Origin: Paragonimus skrjabini miyazakii
Lineage: Eukaryota > Platyhelminthes > Trematoda > Plagiorchiida > Troglotrematidae
Assembly: GCA_014338405.1 (NCBI GenBank)
Contig: JTDE01002394.1
Coordinates: 1-64,000, forward strand
Direction of reading: 5' to 3'
DNA: 64,000 nucleotides
Part shown: piece by piece, positions 36,453 to 47,540 of the stretch
Position numbering within the stretch: position 1 is the stretch's first letter
Layout of the letters: each line of letters starts with the position of its first letter
Position numbers and translations under genes: made by a program
The notes under the pieces: model-generated
Told to the model about the DNA's origin: nothing
The model's input: only the letters and a program-made list of their open reading frames with translations
Databases searched by the model: none

Positions 36453-36605
36453 ATACCGCCCAGCAAGTCAACGATTCCGGTGATTTCAACTTGGAGAGAA
36501 GTCCTAGTCGAGGGGTGATAGATTAAAGTTAACAGACAGTAACTATGTCTCCTCTCGAGGCGATCGGGCAACCTGATCATGGCTGCATGAAAAAGACGAG
36601 TAAAT
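36453..36605 (+). repeat. SINE-like repeat, 5' half only
   Basis: This matches the 5' half of the family (GAAGTCCTAGTCGAGGGGT, AGTTAACAGACAGTAACT, CGATCGGGCAACCTGATCAT). It stops before the tRNA-like part. It lies in the same orientation just after the preceding copy, as an incomplete tandem. Confidence 0.72.
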
Positions 36606-39027
36606 AAGCCCAATATGGATCGTCGATTTGTTAGAACTACTTGACAAGGTCTTTCTTTCTTTTCCACATATACCTCGGGGTTGAAAAATATATCAAATCA
36701 CATATTTCAAGGAACTTTAAGTAGTGTATCTGTTATTAAGGTGCAACCAGAAATATAAGGTTAAGGACGAACGACCATCAAAAAATACAAATGTATTTGC
36801 GGGTGTAAGTGTCAATGGTTTGAGTTCTGTTGGCTCCTGAGAGCTTCCTTTAAAAGAAAACAGGTTTTGTGTACTTGAGTCTCTCGTGGACAGCTGTGTG
36901 AGAGAGGGAAAATCCTAGTTCCTCCTGGCGTCAAAATTTGAATCTGTCTACCATTTCTTCTAAAATGCTAGCCTTTCCTCAACTCTAATGGGTGACCGAT
37001 ATTGATCTCGCGAGGTTTCTATAACCGCTCTATGCGTTTCTTTTGGGCCCTTTTGTAGCCACCTGCTCCTGATAATAAAAACAATTGAAAACCCTTCAAC
37101 AATTTCGTGCAGTGCGAAAAGTCAAAAAACAGTGCTCTATGGACTTGACTGTCTCACCTGGTTTACACCCATCAAGTGTCTTTCCACTAATGGGAGGCAT
37201 CAAGGTGTCTGCAGTCATTCACTACATGAACACAAATATCCCGCTGTGTTAAGAGAGAAGTCGCACACGTCGTATCTTGCTAAAGTCAGCTGTTCTCTGC
37301 TATTGAGCTTAGAAGCCTCATGTTCTACACAAATGGAGGGCAATAAGTTTGTATCACCACTGTTAAATCTGTAGCACGCTTAGGTACGGAAAAGAAATCT
37401 AACACTTCCTTTGGTGTACCATAGGAGGAATAACCAGTTATGAATATGACTTCCGAACACGCAGTCGCACAGTCCTACTTGTAGAAATATCCTCGCCACA
37501 TGCATATATTTGATGCAATTAAATAAACCACTGTGTCGATAAAGACAAGCAGTGTTTTGCGAAATCGAAATGCTTTTCAAACTCTGGAAACTTGACATTT
37601 ATTGGTTTCCATCTGTAGAGCATCTGGGATTTTCCCTAAACGGCTGAGTAGGCCTGATGGATGTGACTTCTCTCCATGAACTTCATATTGGTTCTTATCG
37701 CATCAGTTGGTTTCACATAGTCATAACGAGTGCCAGCAAATTACAGCGTGTATTCGTTCAGCTAATAGGGCGATAATTAACTAGCTCTTCGGGTGTAAAA
37801 TTCTTAGATGTCATATTGGTTTTAGCCAACTCAGGGACACCTGTTTGTAGACGTTGTTGGTCAGTCTGATAAGGAAAATTGTGATGAAGCGCTGGCACTT
37901 TTTACAGTGGTCAGATGCATAACCTTTGGTTATGCTCTTTTGCCTGTTCTCATTCATTTATTTTTTGGTTCAGTCTCATCATTCTTGATGGTACAGCGTT
38001 TGATAACTGATGAGTACTGGACTGTCTTTGTGGTGCACATACATGGCGAAAAAGTATTTACTGAAGAAGACAGCCATCAGGTCACTTTACTCCATGTCTA
38101 TTTCCTAAAATAAAAGCTTTCCTTGCTTTTTCGGGCATCCGAATCCTTGAATAAACAAAACAGAAGTGTCGTATCGTTTTTTGTCGCGGCTGCCCCATCT
38201 ACACTTTCGTTGTTATAACCGGAACTTTGCCATACATCCCCTTTCTGCCTCATTTTGTGTACATTGACAGAATATGTTTTACGTTTACAGCATTTCCGTG
38301 GTCGTGCACAATTAACAATAAAATTCTGTCATAAAGCACTATTTTTGGCAACGTAAATACATTCTAGCTAAGAGCACGCGGGTCTCACTAATTGTTTGTT
38401 GATTGTCAATGAAGTAATTATCATTGCTTATGAGTTTGTGTCTACCCATAGCATTTTGTTCTTCGTTTAATACCTTCATTAGGTAATTATTAGAGTAGCA
38501 GGTGATAAAAAATCTTCATTCCGATTGTGGCAATCAATTTGGAATAGCCTACTCAAAGCTGACAAAAAGAGATAGGCAACCCATAAGTGAGACTCAGAAT
38601 AGTACGTGAAAATTAGACCCGCCTATATGTGGAAACTCACCAATTGACTAAACGACAACAATTATATTCATAGTTCATAATTCATTGTGTGGATTAGCCT
38701 TCAAACGGTGAATAAGTCCTGTTAATTGCAGTGATGCTCATCGTGATAAGGAGATAACACAGCAAATAAGGTAGAGATTGAAAAAATGGTTACCGTCATT
38801 GTTTTTGTAAGATTGCACTCAACTTTATCGAAATCTCACTGTGTACACTGTCTATCTTTAGTAGTTTTTGTATAACTTGGTTGTAGGAAGTATATTGAAA
38901 TAGATTGACATTTATGATCTACTGATGTTTTCCGGTAGCCAAAAGCAGCTCATAAATGAATTGCTAAACTGGGAGCTTCAAACTGTCGTTCCCAGAAGCA
39001 CAATAAACTCTCAGTTATGATTCGATG
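36606..39027. other. Gene-poor stretch, nothing assignable
   Basis: There are short frames only, and no domain, RNA gene or repeat family could be supported. Confidence 0.4.
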
Positions 39028-39290
39028 TATCATCATCATCATCACCGTAAAAGACACCATAACATCGTTGATTCTCACTTATATTTAGTTAACACGCAAC
39101 TGTGAGGAATGAAGGAAGCCCTGGCCAAGAAGAAAGAGGCAGAAGGGGATGGAAGGGAATCGGTGGAGGAGGGGGTCAGCAGTACTATGTTTTCGTCCAT
39201 CCACCATGTTATATGCAGCAGATAGGTTGACCCGGTTTATACTGCGAGACGGCCGAAGCAGTAAAGAATTATTGGTGTCATGAGGATTCA
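39028..39290 (-). mobile_element. 3' end of an RTE-like element (probable)
   Basis: On the minus strand, a C/T-rich stretch (CCCCCTCCTCCACC, CTGCCTCTTTCTTCTTGG) is followed by a GTGAGAATCAACGATG-like stretch and a (TGATGA)n tail at 39044-39028. This parallels the layout and tail of the 3' UTR of the 27.9-kb element. There is no coding sequence and no clear target duplication, so the left boundary is approximate. Confidence 0.45.
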
Positions 39291-40129
39291 TGGTTGTATG
39301 TGGGGTGAGATAATGCTAGAACGCTCAGACCTCGTTAACAGAATGATTTGGGTCCAGTTTTATTTTGACGGGGTGCAGCACTGGTAATAAGCGAACTGCC
39401 AATGGGTGTCAAGATAATGTCGTGTTTAAACACAACCGAGCAGCGTGAGGCGGAATCTTTTCCCTGTTGCTGAAATTATACAATACAAGAGACATCAGTA
39501 TATCTTGCCTAAAAATATGTTTAAAGAGAATTGCCTACGACTTTTTCTGATAGATATTCGGGCTCGGTAGATAGTAAGTTAAACACAAATACAGTTGTGT
39601 ACGAAATGTACCTAATATTAATGCCCGAGAGATTCTGGACGACCAAATGTTGGAGAAATTTTCTTGAAGTATGATAGCCTATCCGAACGGTTGACAGAGC
39701 TGATTCAGTCCAACACCAATTCACATGCAGTAGTGACCAAACATATAATAAATCCGTCTTGGTCTCTCTGGGGAAACTGGTTCTCTGTCCAATGTCACGT
39801 AACTTTTAACCCTTATGCTTTTGTTATTCTGTTTTGCCTGTCTATCCAACATGAAATTTTAGTTAGCTGTCACTGTTCCGTTACTCGTAAAACTACTAAT
39901 ATAAAAGTTAAGCAAAATGCCTTTTGTACGTTGCAGTTCTTCAAGTTGAAATCAATAAAAATTGTTTGTTACGTTGACTGAGTTTCCATAGACTTCAACG
40001 GTAAACATTTTCACGCTGTGTCGGATCACTTGCATCTGCTTAGAAAGCAGGGTTTGAATTAACCTCGCGTAGTAGTGTCCTGGGGTTAACTAATGTTAAC
40101 TAATAAACATTTTCAAAGTATTTCAAATT
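39291..40129. other. No recognised gene
   Basis: Short open frames only. Confidence 0.45.
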
Positions 40130-40515
40130 GAACACCACCCACAATCAATCACAGCTTTCGCTTTTCCATAGACCATCCAATCGGCCCCTTTTGAACAGCA
40201 GAATCACTAGACTCGAGGTTCGCTCTCATTTGAGCTCGTCAGTAGTGCATATCCACGCCACTGCCGGGACTTGAATTCCGACCACGCTTTCACGTGGCAA
40301 CCGTGTTGACCACTGTGCCACTGACTTCACATTAGGTACAACCGGATTATTATATGTGAACGCTCAACCACCTTCGCTTGTGAGTAATGATCAGGTTTCC
40401 CGATCGTCTCGCTAGAAGACACAGTTGCTGTCTGTTAACTTATATCGATAACCCCGCGGAAAGGACTTCATGAGCAGGTCGAAATCTCTGATCTCATAAA
40501 ACCTGCTAGGCAGTG
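40130..40515 (-). repeat. SINE-like repeat, near full length, minus strand
   Basis: The sequence reads as the reverse complement of the 36.1-kb copy from end to end. It includes CGATAACCCCGCGGAAAGGA, the TACAACCGGATTATTATATG region and ACTGTGCCACTGACTTCACA (reverse of box A). It also has CTAGACTCGAGGTTCGCTCT. The far end includes AAACCTGCTAGG, matching the 57.7-kb copy, so this defines one end of the family unit. Confidence 0.82.
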
Positions 40516-43500
40516 GATAATGTACGGCTGTTGTGTAAACCTCTTTTTCAGGCGAGTTAAAATTTAGGGTTATTTTTAAACGATGAATCATAGCCATTGT
40601 TGGTGCTATGCACTGAGGTAAGGCTATTCATGAAGCAGTGCCCATTACTTTTGCTGAGCTGGTTCGGTAAATGTCCTACATTGCTTGAATTACAATGTTG
40701 GATTTGGTGTTTATATAGCCAGTAAAATTACAATCATGATAAATATTTTTGAAATGTAGCGAGTAGGTATGTTAGACGTGCTAGATACAACTTATACCAG
40801 CATTTGCCATGGGTTTTGTGGTTTCTAGTTCTTTCTCTCAAACTGCCAACTTTGGTTAACTAAGTCACTTGTTTTAATACAAAATAAATGTTAGAAATGA
40901 AACGAAACGTGTAACTGTTATTTTCGGTTATCAAGACTGGATCAGTTCCTGACACCTAATTATACATTTTTACACAAACAGACAACTGGTGCCTGAGTCA
41001 ACGCTACTGTTTCATGATGGAGCAACTGGAGCTGAAATTTCAGATGTGACAAAACTGCGCACGACTGATTTGCCCAAAAAAGAGCGGCACTTGAGTAAAG
41101 TGTTGAAAATCAAAGGGAACTGCGATAAAATAAACCATTTGTAACTGACACCCCTCATACTTCTGCTTGCTAACAAGGTTTTCTTCATCTCATAGTTCAA
41201 TGATACATTTCGTTAGCAGATGCCACGTCCAATTACTGGATTCAATGAGGAGATCTAAAATGAACTTCGCTTGCCATGTCACAACCCAGTTATTACAGCC
41301 TGATTATGTCGCACTACTTGCGTCGGTATTGTAAGTTAACTTTGCGGAATGATCGGCAACAAACTGGAAACAACTGTATATTTAACACGTGTTTTGAACT
41401 GCTTCAAATGCTTGGATACCTCAAAGGTAAGTCCAAGTTATCTGTCTTTCCGCGTGAAAAGACAGCGGGAATTCACGAACACTGCGGATAGAACAGTCGG
41501 CAACAACAGACAACGTTCATGGGAGGTCTTGATGTCCTAACAGAACTGGGGAGCGGCAAATCAACACGAACCTTAAACCTGTTAGTGAGAAACGTAATTT
41601 TTGGAAATTCAAGGTGGTGTCCAAAACAATCCTGAGAAGCAACAGAAAAGTGCGCTCGTACGAATCACCGGGAAATCGAAACCGGAGAAACTCCTTGAAC
41701 TGCGAACCTAAATTATTGCTGTATTCTTCATTAACTTTACAGACTGCTGAAGTATAAGTCAGATAAACGCACACCAAATTTAACCTTGAAAATGTCGGAG
41801 CCATGAGAGACGTGATGGCCTGGACGATATAAAAAGTCCAGAAGGTCAATAAAAAATGAAATGACTGGAATTTAGTGAACATAGTAGTTCTGTGAGTGCT
41901 CGCTAACGTGGCGGTTTTTCCTATTATGCACGAAATAAGTCAGTGTGAGAAAGAGCATGTTTATTTGCAGACAAACGAAAAAACTTGTGAATATGTGGAA
42001 GTGGAAATGACCGGGAGCTACTTATGCTGTTTAGTACTTACAAATAGCCAGAAGTTATTTGGAATCCGGAAGATTTTCTAGGGGTCATACTTATCCCGAA
42101 GGCTCAGAAACTCTAGACATGAATACCTCTAAGCCAAAGCAGTTAATACCGCCTCGTGGATATTAATCTATTCACGGGGCAAACAGAGAAGATGGAGGTT
42201 GTTGGGTTAACATTTGCGATTCCGTCACATATAACAAGGTCTCATGGGAGACATTACAGAAAGCCATTTTATACGGGAAATCGTTAGAATAGTGTCGTGC
42301 AACGTTACAGAATAACCACTGAAGTTGGGGTTTACGATTCGAACGTAATCTGTGGATTGAAAGTGTTGAAAATATTCGTATTATTCGGGCTAATCATTAT
42401 TTTTGGACAGTAACTACTCCACAAGTGGAATCGCCACCCAAATCACAGGTTCAGCTTACGAAGGGCAAGTTCCGCACATGGTGGGATCTCTGCGGACTGC
42501 TAATCGGGAAGACATGGGCTAGAGAAAGATTTCAGTTGTCAACACTGCACAGAATTACACCGATGAAGTAAGGTTTGTAAGCTTCACAAGACATAGGAGG
42601 CAAAGCGTGTGTCGCCACCATGTTTTTTACGAAATCGCTGGTAAGGCGATTAACAAATACCGAAATCCGTGTTTTTTTTTGGCGTGATGGTCAAAAATAT
42701 AATGTTGTACACAGTTAAAAAGATTGTAGTGACTTGTGTTGTTGATCATAAGGAGCCCAACAAATAAGCATTTTAATCACAAAACAGCGATTGTAAGATC
42801 GTTTTACCTCCCAATACACCCTCGGGTAGATGACCATTTCCCACAATAGTGGCATACGACAGAAAAACGTCTACATTATAACGTTTCTCTTTGAATTGTA
42901 TACATATATAAAACCCTTTTATTACAAGAAACTCTGCGAAGATATTGAATTAGTGGTCTGTCAATTACTTAACAGGAGACAAATACACCTGCTAACATAA
43001 AAGAGTAAACACACTACAGTGTTGAATATATTGAAAACTGGTGGCTAATCAACAAGACTGGAACCTGAGTAGGCATGAAAAGATTGTTGCGCATACATGA
43101 TGTTAGCCTAACTGTTATACTATCAGGCATATTCAAAATACATGGAACAATTCAACCAGGACAAAAAGTTAGACGTTTTATGATGAGCTTGTGAGAGACT
43201 AGTGTACTGTTGGGTTCATTTTGGTCCGAGAAGCCTAAGTCCATTTATGTTAACTGTGCAAACACTAAATGGTTTTTATAATTCTAAAAACCGTTTTTAT
43301 GGAGGATGACTATGAAAATGTACAAACTTCCCCAAACTCCATGTCACTCCTCTTACAGCCAGCGAAATTTGCTTTATACGCTTTTGTTCTTGGATAGCTC
43401 TGTTTTCACCAAGCCCACCTATCACAAATGGTTTGACCAGTTTTTGTTACCCGGCATTTTTAACCAGCAGCTTTTAGCTAAGTGTTGAGGAAGCCATACA

Positions 43501-46500
43501 GCTCCTTCTCTAACCGAACAGAAATCCATCCAATGATATCTGTCGGAATACACCACAGGACGTATATGCAGATAGCTGTTTGATATGTGATTCGCTTTGT
43601 TCGACAAACATCCTCAGAGCTAGTAAATACAAAAAGGGCTTTCAGACAGCAAACGTAGATATTTTGGTGGTCAATGTTGCGTTTGTTTACTCATGCCAAT
43701 TCATATTGTCGGACACAATGAATCACACAGGTCACAACGAAATCGGTAACTTGGTAGCGCTCATGAACTTCAAATGACATGCGAGGGGCATGCGGATGGC
43801 AAAATGCAGATTGTCGATTAAACAAATTATGTCGATTACTTGCGACGTACTACTGATGCTGACGAAAGTAAGCTGTCAGCAAAAACCAAATAAATGAGCG
43901 CCTTGCAAACTCGATTACTGTGATTAGGGTAGCCTCAATATTTAATCGTCCGATTTCGCATAATTTGACCGCTGATGTGTACGTGTCCATATTTTTCACA
44001 GTAACCGGACCGTATTTTCGTTACAAATATGTTTAGGCGCTACAATGAAATAAAAGCCATACACACCACAGGTTAGGTGGCTATTTCAAGCAAGTATTTC
44101 AAGTTCAAATGAGTCCGAAAACACTTTCATACTTTAAAGGATTAATTTCTCTCAGTAACTGACAGTCTCTTACGGATATATGTTCATTGGTTAGTCCAAA
44201 ATGCTCAAACAATTTCGAGGAATAAAGCATTCATCCATTGCCGCTACTTTTCAGTTCCGTAGCAGAGATACAACTTCACGTTTATTGTGAGAAGAGAACA
44301 CTTTAACGTGGATGGCTTATGATTGCCTTGAATTGGTTGTGGTGTTATATTCGACGCAATTTTCATATACATTGTTTAATACGTTGCTCCAATCAAACGG
44401 ATGATTACCTGAATTCCGAACAACTGTTATCTGTTTCCAGTAGTCTTAACAAGTTGAGTGCGGAAGTTGAAACATGTTTCATCTGGATATTGTGCGGCAT
44501 TTTGTAATAATTATAAGTCACGACTGAAGTATTCCCTTGTCGATTACTACGTCGTATTAAACCGCAGACCGTCTGAAAGTTTGCTGGAAATATTTTTATG
44601 TTTCTGTTGAATGGAAGTCTGCAGTGGGACTTAACTCCAACAAGTGGATATTTCATATTATTCCAAGAAAACTAAATCTGTTGCCATTTTTATTGCAATT
44701 GGAATTTGCAGATTTGGAAGCTCCACACAGTAAGTACAATCCGGATGGACTGAGCGGACATCTGAAATATTTTGGAACAGCACATTAGAAAATGAAAGAA
44801 ATAAGCCACGACCGTGTAAGTTTCTCAGCCATTGTATTTTATTACTATCATGTGGACCTGTTAAAAATTTCTCTTCTTGTTCATACAGCATCAATCTTTG
44901 GAGAAGTCGCCTTCTCGCAGACAGACCATGCTTCAAAATTTATTAGGGAAAGTTAACGGGAGAAATTTTAATAAATTAATGACACTCTGAACTCAAGTTA
45001 AATGTTACTGGACAATTGCTGAGTCAGATTATCTGAATACGTAATGTAAAAGTTTTGAACAAAATCTCTTTACGTCACAAAGCTCAACTCATGCAAACTT
45101 AGTCTGAATAGGATCAGGACATAAAGATATCTGTAAAAGAATCATTCCTAAGTATATTCAGCAAATAAAAGACTAATGATTTTCACTTTCAATGTCTTAC
45201 TAAAAAGGCACTAATGGTCAACTTCGTGTTGAACTTCCATTTACTCATATCACCAACCGTTCAAAATTGTACACCCCTTAGCTGTTTAGATTAAAATTGC
45301 TCCAAACTTATCCGACTCAAAAGGGTATGTCAGCTTGTAATGAACCAAGTAACATAATGCTTAGTCATCTTTGAGTAAATGACAGTTAACTGCACAACCT
45401 GGAAGACACGTTAATATATGGACGTGAGTGACGTTCTTGATATTTTTGCATATTTTCAGATTCGTAGGTTAACCTTTAACGGTCTACTTCTGACAACTCC
45501 AGCGTCATTCTTTTATGAACAAGTTATATTGAGCCAAAGTCATTCTGATTTAAAATCACCATTTATGTGTCCTGTCGGTGGTTCCTCTCTCCGTACCATA
45601 TTGCCAACTTATCATACATGTCGTAAGACAATCTTTAACTTCCTCATAATGGTGTTTGGTAAGCCTCGCACAGCCGATTTTCATATGTTCACTTCCCCTC
45701 GGTGATGAAAAAACAGACTCGAGGAAGTTTTTATAGCAAACAATGAATAAAACCGACAGATGTGTCATTTGATAGCGAAGCACTATTCAGGGATGTCATC
45801 ACCTACGATGATGTTTGTCCCAACATAATCTAGATGATCCAGCAGAATGGTCTTCAGATGCAATGTGCTTCAGAATAGTTTTTCACGTGATACACGGGCA
45901 CTAAGAAAATTGGAACGTTATATTTGGTAACTTGGTCGTATGCCAATGCTCGCAAAACTATCTGAAGGTGTCAAAAAGAGATTTGTTTTCTGGACAAACT
46001 GTCAACTCCGGTAAGTAATTTAACAAAACTGAATGAAAGAGTATCATGGTCTTAATTGTGTGTTTTCACCCGCGTGTGTTAACGGATTTCCATAATCGAA
46101 CATTGTAACAGTTAATGTCAGCAGGTTTCACAACTGCGAGTAAATGGCTCACACTTGAGAAATATGTTGAAACTAGGTGTCACAATCCTTAATTATGGAA
46201 ATGCGTTCAAAACATGTTTGTGCAGCTGCACTGTTAAGAATCTAATGTTCTTTTGATGGTGTTTAGAAACTGGTCAACCAAAGTTTATTGACACTGAACT
46301 CTGGGTCTTATCCATCATTCCGATTTCAGATACTCATTAATCAGACATAAGTTAAACGATACGCCATGAAAGTACAGTTTTTCCGCGGTTCGCATCTATC
46401 ACGGTCAACGAAAATACTACCAGTTCTCAAAGAGACAGCTTCTAGAAAGGCTTTCACAGAACTCTAATTGATGGTCAGCCTTTGGGACAGAGGTGAGATG
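40516..46500. other. Gene-poor stretch, nothing assignable
   Basis: Many short frames occur, the longest being a 121-codon minus frame at 41517-41882 without motifs. A minus frame at 44658-44936 begins with a Lys/Arg/Leu/Glu-rich helix-like segment that could be an exon, but there is no family evidence. Confidence 0.35.
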
Positions 46501-46530
46501 CTAGCACAGAAAAATGTTGTTGTACGCGAA

Positions 46531-46538
46531 TATATATA
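46531..46538 (+). promoter_or_regulatory. TATA-like box of Kunitz gene 3
   Basis: TATATATA lies 57 bases before the ATG at 46588. A short ATG...TAA frame of seven codons at 46542 would be untranslated leader or upstream of the transcription start, depending on the true start. Confidence 0.45.
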
Positions 46539-46587
46539 CACATGAAAAGAGCTTGTGTAGCATAAGCAAAGCCTGCCTGCATCAATT

Positions 46588-47496
46588 ATGACTGCCTTCA
46601 AAACGTTGTTTCTTCTGGTGCTGGCTCTTATCGGCTCAACATGGGCAACCAATGAATTACCAGGTACATTCACAATCGTATCTAAAATCGTATATATGTT
46701 GTAAATAGTATCCAAAATCGGAACGTTTTACATCTAGTCCGATTTTGAATGTTTACACTTTATAAATGAGTATTTCTCAGGGGTTTCACAGTACAAAACG
46801 ATTCCTATCAAGGAATGTAATTGAATTGATCAGAAAATTAGAATACGTAGATATTGGTAATTATCATGCGAAGCTGCTGATAACCTCTAAGCTTTGAGTA
46901 CTGTCCAGTAGCTACAAAAGAGTTCAGTCTATCAGTACACCATAAAATTACTCTGCGTGCCTACTAAATTTATCTTAGCTTAACGTTGTTAGACCCCGGA
47001 ATATACGTTTAAATGATTGATTCGTTAGGCTCATGACTTGATACATTTGTGCGATTTCAATCGCAAGCTCTCCAGTTATGTGCGATATCAACTTTTATAA
47101 TTCTGTTAAATATAACGGAAAACTTTATACCTACGGAGCAATATGTGTGCACGTACTACGTCAGTCACTTACCTGTTACCAATTTGCAAGGTAAAAGTGC
47201 ATGGCAGGATATATTGGTACATTCAGTGTGCAAATCGAGTGTGTTTTTTACCAATCTGATTGTTGGCCTATAAAATTAATAACCAAGAAGTATTTTTTTC
47301 TGACTCTTCTATTCCAGATGTATGTAATTTGCCTTTAAATGCCGGAAATTGTCACAGCAATTTTCTGGTGTACGGATACGATGTCAAGAAGCAAAAATGC
47401 GTCTATTTCATCTATACCGGATGTGGTGGCAATGGAAATCGTTTCAGAAATAAGGTCGAATGCAAACGTTTCTGTAAACCACCAGTGCTCGGTTGA
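46588..47496 (+). CDS. Secreted single-domain Kunitz protein, copy 3 (P1 His)
   Basis: The exons are 46588-46663 and 47318-47496, with a 654-nt phase-1 intron (CCAG|GTACAT donor, TATTCCAG acceptor). The product is 84 residues. The signal peptide differs from the other copies (core LFLLVLALIGSTWA, likely cut before TNELP). The Kunitz domain keeps the spacing x8, x15, x7, x12, x3. The binding loop reads AGN-C-H-SNF, with His at P1 and Asn at P3 where the paralogues have Ile. From the third Cys to near the fifth Cys its DNA is almost identical to copy 1. The intron and flanks do not align with copies 1 and 2. A poly(A) signal follows 40 bases after the stop. Role: predicted secreted protein with uncertain protease target. 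The start is fixed by the signal peptide. Confidence 0.9.
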
Positions 47497-47534
47497 AATC
47501 ACTGTTCTACGTGTATGAATTTGAAATTCACAAA

Positions 47535-47540
47535 AATAAA
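47535..47540 (+). terminator. Poly(A) signal of Kunitz gene 3
   Basis: AATAAA lies about 40 bases after the stop and is followed by a GT-rich TTTGTTGTTTTT region. Confidence 0.7.

Noticed and set aside
38000..38020. CTGATGAG strings at 38005 and elsewhere (for example 13219 and 60473)
   Set aside because: None is followed by a GAAA box in a foldable register. The 13219 occurrence belongs to the SINE-like repeat.
39085..39291. 68-codon minus frame
   Set aside because: It lies within the C/T-rich 3' UTR-like region of the probable RTE fragment and has no coding motif.
44658..44936. Minus frame starting with a basic, helix-like segment
   Set aside because: It was considered as a small axonemal-type exon, but I could not name a family, and the length is within chance.
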